Origin: Nitrospirillum sp034427435
GTDB taxonomy: Bacteria; Pseudomonadota; Alphaproteobacteria; Azospirillales; Azospirillaceae
Length of the DNA stretch: 64,000 nucleotides
Reading direction: 5' to 3'
NCBI RefSeq assembly: GCF_034427435.1
Contig: NZ_JAXQNP010000002.1
Coordinates: 248,001-312,000 of the forward strand
This document shows positions 19,171-27,945 of this stretch, in pieces. Each line of letters begins with the position of its first letter. The first letter of the stretch is position 1. A program made the translations under genes and the position numbers. The notes under the pieces are model-generated. The model made no database searches, was not told the origin of the DNA, and was given only the letters and a program-made list of their open reading frames with translations.

Positions 19171-20202
19171 ATGTCCCGTCTTCATCATATCGCCCTCGCC
19201 TTGCCCCTCTCGGTGGCGACACTCACCGCCGCCGGTGCCTGGGCGGGGGAACACAGCTGGACGCTGCAAGGGCAAACCCTGCGGATCACCACCCCCTGCG
19301 CCCGCGCGGTGGACATCACCGCGTCATCCGGCGCGCAGGACGTGCGCATCCGGGCCACGGCGGATGACCCCAAGGAACTGGACCAGCTGACGGCCAGCGG
19401 CGGCCAGACGGCCCAGTTGGGCATCAGCGGTCGCCGCTGCTACCGCGAGGGGGAGGATTGGGCGCGCTGGCAGCCGACGTTGCGCATCGCCATCACCGTG
19501 CCCGTCGGCATCCCGCTGGAGGTGCAGGAGGGCGGGTCCACCGACTACCAGGCCAATGGCGGCTTCGGCGCCCTGGGGCTGACGCTGGACGGCTCGGGTG
19601 ATTTCAAGGTCGACCGGGTGACGGGCGGCGCCCAGCTGCGCATCCATGGGTCGGGCGACACCCAGGTCGACCGCCTGGAGGGCGCGCTGACGGTGCGCGT
19701 GTCCGGTTCGGGCAATGTCGGCGTCATCCAGATGGCCGGCCCCTCCACCGACCTGGAAAGCAGCGGCAGCGGCACCATCACCATCGGCGGGGGTGGCGGC
19801 GGCATCACCCAGGCCAAGCTCAGCGGATCGGGCAACGTCGTCCTGCCGGCGGTGCAGGACCTGCGCCTGAGCATCGACGGCTCGGGCGACCTGACGGCGG
19901 CGAAGGTGCAAGGGGCCCTGTCGGCCCATCTCGGCGGGTCAGGCACCCTGACCATCCACGCCGTGTCGGCCCCCACCGCCCAACTGAAGCAGTCAGGCAA
20001 CGGCGACATCACCATCGACGGTGGGGAGATCGGTACCCTGTCGTCCGCCATCAGCGGCAGCGGCGACCAGGTGCTGCACGTCAAGGTCACCGATGCCACC
20101 CTGTCGCTGAGTGGCAGCGGTGATGTCACGATCGACCAGGTGACCGGCCGGCTGGACCAGGCGCACAGCGGCAGCGGCGACGTCCACGTGGGCGGACGCT
20201 GA
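19171..20202 (+). CDS. Secreted beta-helix-like protein with GSGD/GSGN repeats (head-GIN/DUF2807-like)
   Basis: A 343-residue exported protein. The signal peptide is about residues 1-24 (MSRLHHIALALPLSVATL...GAWA, cleaved before GEHS). The mature part has a globular first third with two cysteines, then about nine repeats of roughly 20 residues centred on GSGD, GSGN or GSGT with alternating hydrophobics (LDGSGDFKVDRVTG, IHGSGDTQVDRLEG, SLSGSGDVTIDQVTG). This is the sequence signature of the parallel beta-helix GIN/DUF2807 adhesin-like domain. Function in any member is unclear; a surface or periplasmic structural role is inference. The start at 19171 gives the clean signal peptide. Confidence 0.82.
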   Translation: MSRLHHIALALPLSVATLTAAGAWAGEHSWTLQGQTLRITTPCARAVDITASSGAQDVRIRATADDPKELDQLTASGGQTAQLGISGRRCYREGEDWARWQPTLRIAITVPVGIPLEVQEGGSTDYQANGGFGALGLTLDGSGDFKVDRVTGGAQLRIHGSGDTQVDRLEGALTVRVSGSGNVGVIQMAGPSTDLESSGSGTITIGGGGGGITQAKLSGSGNVVLPAVQDLRLSIDGSGDLTAAKVQGALSAHLGGSGTLTIHAVSAPTAQLKQSGNGDITIDGGEIGTLSSAISGSGDQVLHVKVTDATLSLSGSGDVTIDQVTGRLDQAHSGSGDVHVGGR

Positions 20203-20216
20203 CCCGCTGGGGTTGA

Positions 20217-20813
20217 TCAGCGCGCCTGGCGACGGGCGGGCCGCACCATCGCCCGGGACCGGGGCAGGCGCACCGCCTCCGCCTTGGCCACCGGAACATC
20301 GTCATCCACGGCGAACAGGCCGCCCTGGTCCACCGCCACCGGCACGGGGGCCGGTGCGGACGCGGCGGCGGGCAGGACACTCAGGGACAGGCCGATGGCA
20401 TCGCCCAGGGCCGCCATTTCCTTTGGCAGGCCGTTAGAGGCCTTGGTGGCCTTGGCGGGCAAGGTGGGACTGACATCCTGGGGCAGGATGGCGTCATCGC
20501 CCAGGGCGCGATACTCCCGCACCAGTTCCTGCAGGGTGGACCACACGGAACGGATTTCCCCCTCCAGCACGGCGCGGCGGCGGTGGAGGGCGGCAGGATC
20601 TGCCTTGATGGCGGCAAGAATTGCCGAGATGGGAAGGCCGTCGAGGCTGTCGGCACCCGCGCTGGGGCGGGCGGCCCGGCGGCGATCGCCCAAGCCGTTG
20701 GGCAGCGGATTGTCCTGCAAGGCCACGGCCGCCGGGGGTTCCGGGGCGGTCCGACCCGCCAGGGGGCCGGCCTGGAAGAAACGCGCCTTGAAATCGTCAA
20801 ACGTGAACGTCAT
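20217..20813 (-). CDS. Hypothetical protein, 198 residues
   Basis: I do not recognise this family. The protein starts MTFTFDDFKARFFQAGPLAG and has no signal peptide. A helical centre (LEGEIRSVWSTLQELVREYRALGDDAIL, about residues 83-110) may form a coiled coil, and the C-terminal third is Pro/Ala/Arg-rich and probably disordered. Codon use matches the neighbours. It stands alone, convergent with the GIN-like gene 14 bp away; the gap to the next gene upstream holds a terminator belonging to that gene. Confidence 0.6.
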   Translation of the reverse strand: MTFTFDDFKARFFQAGPLAGRTAPEPPAAVALQDNPLPNGLGDRRRAARPSAGADSLDGLPISAILAAIKADPAALHRRRAVLEGEIRSVWSTLQELVREYRALGDDAILPQDVSPTLPAKATKASNGLPKEMAALGDAIGLSLSVLPAAASAPAPVPVAVDQGGLFAVDDDVPVAKAEAVRLPRSRAMVRPARRQAR

Positions 20814-21009
20814 CGGAAGCCCCCGGAGCCTGCATCACTGTCAGGACTCCAACAGCAACCCGCATGCCAGCGGGCGGGGCGTCAGGGGCGGCTGGAAAAG
20901 TGTGCCCACGCCAGGCGCGACCGACTCGCCGATAACAGGACATGAACCAGGGCTTGCAAACCGCAACGCATGAAGCAAGGTCTTGCCCGCCCACTACCCC
21001 ACCAACGAC

Positions 21010-21045
21010 AAAAGGCCCGGCGGGAGGGCATCCCGTCCGGGCCTT
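21010..21045 (-). terminator. Terminator of the DUF3035 lipoprotein gene
   Basis: A stem AAAGGCCCGG.CGGGA / TCCCG.CCGGGCCTTT ends in TTTTGT on the minus strand, about 20 bp after the stop at 21066. The opposite strand ends TTTCTTC, so it may be bidirectional. Confidence 0.85.
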
Positions 21046-21065
21046 TCTTCGCAGTGGGCAAACCG

Positions 21066-21569
21066 TCAGTGGGCGCCGGCGGAGCTGCTGTCGCGCTGCA
21101 CCGTCGGGGCGTTCGCCGACGGCTTGTCGTCACCCTTCCAAAACATCAGGCTGTCCAGGAAACCACGGTCGCCGACCACGGTGCCCGGCCATTCCTTGTC
21201 GATGATCTTGCGGATCTGCGGGTCGGCCTGGTCGCCGCCGGCCTTGGCCACGAGGGCGGCCTCGCCCTTGCTCTGGTTGGCGGTGGCGGAGGCCACGGCC
21301 GTCGCCTCGGTGGTGGCGGCGCCGAAGACGGTGCTGGTGGCCCGCGTCTCCTTAACGATCTCCTGCGGGCGCGGGCTGCCCGGCTGCGGCGGACGCAGGT
21401 TGAAATCGGGCGGCACCTCCAGGGGCGCGCGCGCCAGCACCCGGAACTCGTCCGGCGTCGGCCGCGACCCGCCGAACAGGTAGTCCAGGCTGTCACACCC
21501 CGTCAGGGCTGCCAAACCGGCCGCCGCGAGCATCAGCCGCGCGCTAAACACCTTAGAATTCTCGCCCAT
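21066..21569 (-). CDS. bamF: DUF3035 outer-membrane lipoprotein (BamF-like)
   Basis: A 167-residue lipoprotein. The signal ends in the lipobox LAALTGC, so the mature N-terminus is Cys with DSLDYLFGG following. PTPDEFRVLARAPLEVPPDF is the hallmark of DUF3035, named BamF in Caulobacter as an alphaproteobacterial subunit of the outer-membrane protein assembly complex. The start MGENSKVFSARL gives a normal signal; an open frame upstream is unconserved. It lies downstream of lspA, the signal peptidase that would mature it. Family call is good; membership in the Bam complex here is inferred. Confidence 0.82.
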   Translation of the reverse strand: MGENSKVFSARLMLAAAGLAALTGCDSLDYLFGGSRPTPDEFRVLARAPLEVPPDFNLRPPQPGSPRPQEIVKETRATSTVFGAATTEATAVASATANQSKGEAALVAKAGGDQADPQIRKIIDKEWPGTVVGDRGFLDSLMFWKGDDKPSANAPTVQRDSSSAGAH

Positions 21570-21672
21570 ATCCTCGTCCGTCGAATGTAGGCCCCGGACC
21601 CCGGGACCCCGTGAACCTGACCCTAACCCACTTCGGGAACCCACCTGCGGAGAACCCCACCGTTCCCCAACC

Positions 21673-21714
21673 GGCGTCACCCAATGGGCGTTACCCCACT
21701 GGCGTTACCCTGCC
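21673..21714. repeat. Three tandem 14-bp repeats between lspA and the DUF3035 gene
   Basis: GGCGT[C/T]ACCC recurs at 21673, 21687 and 21701, exactly every 14 bp, about 105-145 bp upstream of the DUF3035 start. An inverted repeat GCCGGCAT / ATGCCGGC (21712-21732) adjoins it. Function unknown: it could be a direct-repeat operator or a small unstable repeat. Confidence 0.45.
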
Positions 21715-21738
21715 GGCATTCCCCATGCCGGCGACACC

Positions 21739-22236
21739 CTACCGCGTCGCGGGCCTGACGAACAGCCCATCCACGACCAGCACCAGCATCCCGACCACGA
21801 TGCCGCTGTCGGCGACGTTGAATGCCGGCCAATGCCATGCCGCGATGTGGAAGTCCAGAAAATCAACGACGGCGCCCAGGCGCAGCCGGTCGATCACGTT
21901 CCCCAACGCCCCGCCGATCACCATGCCGGCGCAGACCGCCTCGACCAGGCGGGCCGCGCGCCGCATCCACACCGCCATGGCGGCGGTGATGACCAGGGCT
22001 AACACGATCAACATGACGGTGCCCGTCGCGCCGCCCTGATTAAACAGGCCGAAGCTGACGCCGTGGTTCCAGACCAGCACCAGGTTGAAGAAGGGCAGCA
22101 GGGTGACGCCGTCGCCCGCCTCGGCGAAGCGGCTCAGGATGGCGGCCTTGCTGGCCTGGTCGGCGGCCAGGACCAGGGCCGCCGCCACCAGGCCAGGAAC
22201 GCCGAAACGCCCCAGAACACGGGCCAGCATGCTCAT
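21739..22236 (-). CDS. lspA: Lipoprotein signal peptidase (SPase II)
   Basis: Inner-membrane aspartyl protease that cleaves prolipoprotein signal peptides after lipidation by Lgt (gene at 49417). It has 165 residues and four membrane helices. The catalytic aspartates are in GNVIDRLRLGAVVDFL and FNVADSGIVVG, with upstream conserved ADQASKAAIL and WNHGVSFGLF. Its first codon overlaps the ileS stop by 4 bp (ATGA), showing translational coupling. Confidence 0.97.
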   Translation of the reverse strand: MSMLARVLGRFGVPGLVAAALVLAADQASKAAILSRFAEAGDGVTLLPFFNLVLVWNHGVSFGLFNQGGATGTVMLIVLALVITAAMAVWMRRAARLVEAVCAGMVIGGALGNVIDRLRLGAVVDFLDFHIAAWHWPAFNVADSGIVVGMLVLVVDGLFVRPATR

Positions 22237-25112
22237 GCGTGGGAACCTTCGGCAGGACCAACGGCGTCATCGCAGCGATGGCACAATTGCTCCGTCCCCT
22301 CCGCCGCCGCCGGCACCTCCGGCAGGATGCGCCAGCAGCGCTCGCACTTCTCGCCCTCGGCGGCGCCGAACACCACGCCCACGCCGGCCACGTCGGCCAG
22401 GGCGAAGGCGCCTTCCGGCGCGGGCTCCAGGGTCACGGTGATGCCGGAGGTGATGCTGATCTCCGCCAGATCCAGGCCGGCCAGGGCCGCCTGATGCTCC
22501 GGCTGCACATGCACCGTGGGGTGTGCCTGCAGGGAGGAGCCGATGGTCTTGTCGGCGCGCTTCAGTTCCAGAGCGCCGGTGACCACGCGGCGCAGGTCAC
22601 GCACCACCGCCCAGCGGGCGGCCAGGGCGTCGTCACGCCAGCCGGCCGGAATGTCCGGGAACTGGCGCAGATGCACGCTTTCCGGCAGCGCGGCGCGGCG
22701 GGCGTCGTCACCCTCGGCGCGGAAGGCCAGCCAAGCTTCCTCGGTGGTGAAGCACAGGATGGGGGCCAGCCAGGCGGTCAACGTGAGGAACAGCTGCTCC
22801 AGCACCGTGCGCACGGCGCGGCGGCGGTCGCTGGTCGGCGCGTCGCAGTACAGGCTGTCCTTGCGGACGTCGAAGTAGAAGGCCGACAGGTCCACCGCGC
22901 AGAAGTTATGCAGCTCGGTGATCAGGCGGTGCAGGTCGTATTCCTTGGTGGACTGGCGCACGATGCCGTCCATCTCCGCCAGGCGGTGCAGCACCCAGCG
23001 CTCCAGGTCCGGCATGGCCGCCGGCGCCACCCGCTCCGCCTCCGTGAAGTCCGCCAGGGCGCCCAGCAGATAGCGCAGGGTGTTGCGCAGGCGGCGATAG
23101 AGGTCGGCGTTGCTCTTCAGGATCTCCTTGCCGACCTTCAGGTCCTCCGAATAGTCGGAGCCCACGACCCACAGGCGCAGGATGTCGGCGCCGTATTCCT
23201 CCATCACCTGCTGCGGCGCCACCACGTTGCCCAGGGACTTGGACATCTTGCGGCCCTGCTCGTCCAGGGCGAAGCCGTGGGTCAGCACCGCCTTGAAGGG
23301 CGCGCGGCCCCGGGTGCCGCAGCTTTCCAGCAGCGAGGAATGGAACCAGCCGCGATGCTGGTCCGACCCTTCCAGGTAGAGGTCGGCGGGTGACGACAGG
23401 TCGTTGCGCCGTTCCAGCACGAAGGCGTGGGTAGAGCCCGATTCGAACCAGACGTCGACGATGTCGAACACCTGGTCGTAATCGGCGGGGTCATAGTCCG
23501 GGCCCAGGAAGTCGGCGGCGGGCCGGCTGTACCAGGCGTCCGCCCCCTCGGTCTCGAAGAAGCTGGCGATGCGGTTCAGCACGCCCTCGTCCTTCAGGGG
23601 CTGGCCGTCCGTCTTGGACAGGAACAGGGCGATGGGCACGCCCCAGGCGCGCTGCCGGCTGATGCACCAGTCCGGGCGGCTTTCCACCATGGAATAGATG
23701 CGGTTGCGGCCCTGCGGCGGCACCCACTGCGTCTCATCGATGGCCGCCAGCGCCCGCGTCCGCAGGTCGTTGGTGTCCATGGAGATGAACCACTGCGGCG
23801 TGGTGCGGAAGATCAGCGGCGCCTTGGAACGCCAGCTGTGCGGGTAGCTGTGCTTCAGGTTGCCCTTGGCCAGCAGCGCCCCTTGCGCGATCAGGGTGCT
23901 GATGGACTTGCCGTTGGCGTCGCCGGGCTTGCCCTCCGGCGTGTAGACGCGGGCGCCGGCGAACAGCGGCACGTGGGCGTAGTAGCTGCCGTCCGCGTCC
24001 ACGGTCTGCGGCACCTCCAGCCCGAACTTGCGGCCAAGGTCGAAGTCCTCCGCGCCATGGCCGGGGGCGGTGTGGACGAAGCCGGTACCGGCGTCGGACG
24101 TGACATGGTCGCCCGGCAGCAGCGGCACGGCGTAGTCATAGCCGCCGTTGGCCTCCGGATGGCCGCGGAAGGGATGGGCCAGGATGGCGCCGTTGAGGTC
24201 GGCGGCGGTGACGTCGGCGCCCTTCTCAAACGTCGCCTTGGCCGACGTCGCCACCCCCTCGGCCAGGGACTGGGCCAGGATGAGCCGCTCACCCACCTTG
24301 GCGAGCGAGCCTTCCTGGGCCTCCGTCACGGTGTAGACGGCATAGGCGATGTCCTCGCCATAGGCCACGGCGCGGTTGCCCGGCATGGTCCAGGGTGTGG
24401 TGGTCCAGATGACGACCGAGGCGCCGGCCAGCACGGGCGTGGGCGCCGTCACCACGGGGAATCGCACCCAGATCATGGGCGAGGTCACGTCCTGGTACTC
24501 GACCTCCGCCTCGGCCAGGGCGGTCTTCTCCACCACCGACCACATCACGGGCTTGGCGCCCTTGTACAGGCCGCCGTTCAGCAGGAACTTGTGGATCTCG
24601 CGCACGATGGCGGATTCGGCGTCGTACGCCATGGTCAGGTAGGGGTTCTGCCAGTCGCCCTCGACACCCAGGCGGCGGAACTCGGTGGCCTGGATGCCCA
24701 CCCACTCGGCGGCGAAGTTGCGGCATTCGGCCCGGAACTGCAGGACGGGCACCTCGTCCTTGTCCTTGCCGGCCTTGCGGTACTTCTCCTCGATCTTCCA
24801 CTCGATGGGCAGGCCGTGGCAGTCCCAGCCAGGGACGTAGACCGCGTTGCGGCCCTGCATCTGCTGGCTGCGGATGACCACGTCCTTCAGGATCTTGTTG
24901 ACCGCGTGGCCGATGTGGATGTTGCCGTTGGCGTAGGGCGGGCCGTCATGCAGCACGAAGGGCGCGCGGTCCGCGCCATCCTGGCGCAGCTTGCCGTACA
25001 GGTCGATGGCCGCCCAATGGGCCAGCAGCTCCGGCTCCTTCTTCGGCAGGCCGCCGCGCATGGGGAAATCGGTGCGCGGCAGGAAAACGGTGTCTTTAAG
25101 ATCGCGGGTCAT
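22233..25112 (-). CDS. ileS: Isoleucyl-tRNA synthetase
   Basis: Charges tRNA-Ile. It is a 959-residue class I synthetase. The HIGH motif is GNIHIGHAVNK near residue 65, KMSKS is GRKMSKSLGN near residue 625, and the CP1 editing domain includes TTPWTMPGNRAVA and GTGFVHTAPGHG. The C-terminal zinc-binding end has CERCWR and CHRCDDAVG. ATG at 25112 (MTRDLKDTVFLPRTDFPMRG). It is first of an ileS-lspA pair, downstream of ribF on the same strand, the classic ribF-ileS-lspA order. Confidence 0.98.
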   Translation of the reverse strand: MTRDLKDTVFLPRTDFPMRGGLPKKEPELLAHWAAIDLYGKLRQDGADRAPFVLHDGPPYANGNIHIGHAVNKILKDVVIRSQQMQGRNAVYVPGWDCHGLPIEWKIEEKYRKAGKDKDEVPVLQFRAECRNFAAEWVGIQATEFRRLGVEGDWQNPYLTMAYDAESAIVREIHKFLLNGGLYKGAKPVMWSVVEKTALAEAEVEYQDVTSPMIWVRFPVVTAPTPVLAGASVVIWTTTPWTMPGNRAVAYGEDIAYAVYTVTEAQEGSLAKVGERLILAQSLAEGVATSAKATFEKGADVTAADLNGAILAHPFRGHPEANGGYDYAVPLLPGDHVTSDAGTGFVHTAPGHGAEDFDLGRKFGLEVPQTVDADGSYYAHVPLFAGARVYTPEGKPGDANGKSISTLIAQGALLAKGNLKHSYPHSWRSKAPLIFRTTPQWFISMDTNDLRTRALAAIDETQWVPPQGRNRIYSMVESRPDWCISRQRAWGVPIALFLSKTDGQPLKDEGVLNRIASFFETEGADAWYSRPAADFLGPDYDPADYDQVFDIVDVWFESGSTHAFVLERRNDLSSPADLYLEGSDQHRGWFHSSLLESCGTRGRAPFKAVLTHGFALDEQGRKMSKSLGNVVAPQQVMEEYGADILRLWVVGSDYSEDLKVGKEILKSNADLYRRLRNTLRYLLGALADFTEAERVAPAAMPDLERWVLHRLAEMDGIVRQSTKEYDLHRLITELHNFCAVDLSAFYFDVRKDSLYCDAPTSDRRRAVRTVLEQLFLTLTAWLAPILCFTTEEAWLAFRAEGDDARRAALPESVHLRQFPDIPAGWRDDALAARWAVVRDLRRVVTGALELKRADKTIGSSLQAHPTVHVQPEHQAALAGLDLAEISITSGITVTLEPAPEGAFALADVAGVGVVFGAAEGEKCERCWRILPEVPAAAEGTEQLCHRCDDAVGPAEGSHA

Positions 25113-25385
25113 GGCGGGTCAGAAATCCGGTGTTCGGATGGCGGCCTTCCCTGGCCCGGGCGCGGAAGCGGGCGTCCCGGGGAAGGCCGGCGGGAATGTC
25201 GGCGGTGGCGGTACGCGGATGAACGCGCCCAAATCCCGGCCCCCCTCAGGAGACCGGGTCGATAATTCGCAGGTCCATGACCCTGATCTGGCGCGGTATC
25301 AACATGGGGGCGGATGTTAGCAGCCGGCCCCGGCGGGTCAAGCGGCATGGGACGGGGCCGGCCGGCGTCACGGCGATGATCCGGT

Positions 25386-26336
25386 TCACGGTTTGGGCAG
25401 GGCGGCCAGACGGCGGCGCGCCTCATCCGCATCGCTGACAATCTGGTCCTTCAGCGCCTGGAAACTCTCGAACTTCATCTCCGGCCGAATGAAGTCCAGC
25501 ACCTGGACGCGGACATGCCGGCCGTAGAGGTCGCCGTCGAAATCGAACAGGTGGGCCTCCAGCCGTTCGACCGTGCCGCCCACGGTGGGGCGGCGGCCCA
25601 GGTTGGCCACCCCGTCATGCCAGACGGTGGCGGCCCCCTCGTCCACCCCGGCGCGCACGGCATAGACGCCGAACTGGGGGCGCAGGTAATCGTGGATTTC
25701 GATGTTGGCGGTGGGGAAGCCGATGGTGCGGCCGCGCTTGTCGCCATGCTCGACCCGGCCCTCGATCTCGAAGGGATGGCCCAGGATGGCGGTCGCCTCC
25801 TGCGGGCGGCCTTCCTGCAGATGGCGGCGGGCGGCGGTGGAGGAATAGGGCTCCCCCGCCCCGTTGGCCACCGGCCGCGCCTCGGTCACGCCGAAGCCGT
25901 GCTGGCCGCCCAGGGCTCGCAGCAGGTCCATGTCCCCGCCCCGGTTGTGGCCGAACAGGAAGTCGTAGCCCGCCACGACATGATGCACGCCCAAGCCCTG
26001 GACCAGCACCTTCTCCACGAACTCCTCCGCCGTCATGCCCGACAGGGCGGCGTCGAAGTGCAGCACCACCAAGGCGTCGACGCCCAGCGCGGCGACCAGG
26101 CGCGTCTTGATGCGCAGGGGGGTCAGGCGGAAGGGCGGGTCGTTGGGACGGAAAAAGCTGCGCGGGTGCGGCTCGAACGTCATGACGGCGGCCGGGCGGC
26201 CCAGGTCATTGGCCAAGGCCCGGGCTTGGCCAATGACGGCGCGATGCCCCAGATGCACGCCGTCGAAATTGCCCAAAGCCACCACCGCCCCGCGCACGTC
26301 GGCGGGCGCATCCTCATAGTGGCGCAGTAGCTTCAT
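25386..26336 (-). CDS. ribF: Bifunctional riboflavin kinase/FAD synthetase
   Basis: Makes FMN then FAD from riboflavin. The 316-residue protein has the N-terminal nucleotidyltransferase domain (VALGNFDGVHLGHRAVI, residues about 19-36; TFEPHPRSFF; VAGYDFLFGHNRGGD) and the C-terminal kinase (HGDKRGRTIGFPTANI; GVYAVRAG; VANLGRRPTVGG; LEAHLFDFDGDLYGR). ATG at 26336 (MKLLRHYEDAPADV) is set by family length; the frame is open far upstream only as an artefact opposite or within the MFS gene. The 270-bp gap to ileS shows no further gene. Confidence 0.97.
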   Translation of the reverse strand: MKLLRHYEDAPADVRGAVVALGNFDGVHLGHRAVIGQARALANDLGRPAAVMTFEPHPRSFFRPNDPPFRLTPLRIKTRLVAALGVDALVVLHFDAALSGMTAEEFVEKVLVQGLGVHHVVAGYDFLFGHNRGGDMDLLRALGGQHGFGVTEARPVANGAGEPYSSTAARRHLQEGRPQEATAILGHPFEIEGRVEHGDKRGRTIGFPTANIEIHDYLRPQFGVYAVRAGVDEGAATVWHDGVANLGRRPTVGGTVERLEAHLFDFDGDLYGRHVRVQVLDFIRPEMKFESFQALKDQIVSDADEARRRLAALPKP

Positions 26337-26452
26337 GACCGGCGGCTTTTCATGGCTTGGGTGGGCCGTGGAACGGACGGATGTCCGATGCGTCCGGATA
26401 TAGGCGCTAACGCCCCGCCGTGCAAAGCCCTTCCCACGCATGCACCCTGTCC

Positions 26453-27655
26453 TCAAGCCGCATGCGCCGGCCCCGCGCCGGCCCTCGGCATGGCGTTCAG
26501 GGCGGCGCTGGCGAACAGCAGCGCGGCGGTGACGAAGAACACGGCGCGCATGCCGACATGGCCGCCGATGAAACCGCCGAGCAGCGGCCCGGCCACCTGC
26601 CCCGCGAACTGGGCGGAGGTGGAATAGCCCAGGATGGCGCCCGCCACCCGGTCGGGCACGGCATGCCGGATCAGGGTGGTGATGGCCGGCAGCAGGCCGG
26701 CCAAGGTCAGCCCCATCAGGAAACGCAGGGCGATCAACTGCCAGGTATGGGTGACGAAGGCCTGGGGGATCATCAGCACGCCGGTGGCGGCCAGGCAGGC
26801 GATGACCACGGCGCGCGGCCCCAGCCGGTCCGTCAGCCGCCCCACGCGGGGTGCCGCCAGCATGCTGGCCAGCGCCCCGGCCGCCATGACCAGCCCCGAC
26901 AGGAAGGCGACATCGCTGCCGGGGGCGGCGATCTGGCCGACATAGACGGTGATGATGGGCTCGATCGACATATTGGCCACCATCAGCATGCAGGCGGTCA
27001 GCAGCATGGCGTACACGGGCCGCCGGTCGGGGATCTGGCGCCACGGGCTGCCGGCAAGGCGGGGCCCGGCGACCTTGGCCCGCGGTTCCTCCCGGATCAG
27101 GGTGGCGGTGGCGATGAAGGTCAGGAAGATGGCGCCGCCGGCGGCGAAGAAGGTCTGCCGCAGGCCGATGAGTCCCGGCAGGGCGCCGCCGATCAGCGGC
27201 CCCGCCAGGCTACCGGCCAGGATGCCCGTCGACAGGACACCCAGGGCCCAGCCGGACCGGGACTTGGGCGTCTGCGTCGCCACCAGCACGATGGAACCGG
27301 AGGCATAGCCCCCCAACAGGCCGGCCAGCAGCCGCAACGCCACCAATTGGTAGACGTCCCGCACCAGGCCGGTCAGGGCGATGGCCGCCGCCATGGCGAA
27401 ACTGGCGCGGATAAGGATGATCTTGCGGCCGTAGCGGTCGGCGAACCGGCCCCACAGGGGGGCCGTGGCGCCAGCGCCGAAGAAGGTGGCACCATAGGCG
27501 ACACCCGACCATTGCACGATGGCGGCATGCCCGCTCACCCCCAGATGCTCCACGTACAGGGGCAGGAAGGGCAATATCAGGCTGAGGCCCGCGATGGTGG
27601 TGAAGGATCCGAACAGGCAGACGTACAGGTTCCGTCGCCAGTGCAGGGATTCCAT
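26453..27655 (-). CDS. MFS transporter, multidrug-efflux type
   Basis: A 400-residue inner-membrane transporter with about 12 membrane helices. MFS motif A appears after helix 2 as LWGRFADRYGRKIILI, and a related copy in the second half is PRVGRLTDRLGPRAVV. GPLIGGALPGLIGLRQTFF (motif C-like, helix 5) points to a drug:proton antiporter of the DHA1 type. Substrate unknown. Start MESLHWRRNLYVCLFG; a start seven codons earlier is possible. It lies upstream of ribF with a 116-bp gap, so co-transcription is uncertain. Confidence 0.88.
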   Translation of the reverse strand: MESLHWRRNLYVCLFGSFTTIAGLSLILPFLPLYVEHLGVSGHAAIVQWSGVAYGATFFGAGATAPLWGRFADRYGRKIILIRASFAMAAAIALTGLVRDVYQLVALRLLAGLLGGYASGSIVLVATQTPKSRSGWALGVLSTGILAGSLAGPLIGGALPGLIGLRQTFFAAGGAIFLTFIATATLIREEPRAKVAGPRLAGSPWRQIPDRRPVYAMLLTACMLMVANMSIEPIITVYVGQIAAPGSDVAFLSGLVMAAGALASMLAAPRVGRLTDRLGPRAVVIACLAATGVLMIPQAFVTHTWQLIALRFLMGLTLAGLLPAITTLIRHAVPDRVAGAILGYSTSAQFAGQVAGPLLGGFIGGHVGMRAVFFVTAALLFASAALNAMPRAGAGPAHAA

Positions 27656-27705
27656 GATGCCGACCCTCAAGAACAACCATTCGCCCTGAAAACTGGCGCC
27701 CCCTT

Positions 27706-27720
27706 GATGGAACGTCCATC
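27706..27720. promoter_or_regulatory. Inverted repeat upstream of the MFS transporter
   Basis: GATGGA-ACG-TCCATC, a perfect 6+3+6 dyad, lies 51 bp upstream of the transporter start. The palindrome GGCATGCC occurs twice 15 bp apart just beyond (27738-27745 and 27753-27760). Either could be an operator; no regulator gene is adjacent. Confidence 0.35.
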
Positions 27721-27945
27721 GTTAACCTGGCGGTGGAGGCATGCCGACCCAGGGCATGCCAACTTAGGTGTTTGATGTGAGCGGGCTCATAGCGCCGCGC
27801 CGGCAAGCGACCGCAAAATAATAATCGTGTTTGTTGGGGGTGGACCGGCACGCCGAATCGCCCTGACAATGGAAACGACACCGCCGACAGCCAGCCGCGC
27901 CAGGATCGCCGCCGTCATGGACACCGCAGTCGAAACACCCGCCGG

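Noticed and set aside
22239..25265. Long open frames on the plus strand opposite ileS
   Set aside because: They are His/Gln/Ala/Gly-rich translations of the antisense of a GC-rich gene, with no domain or start context. ileS itself is unambiguous.
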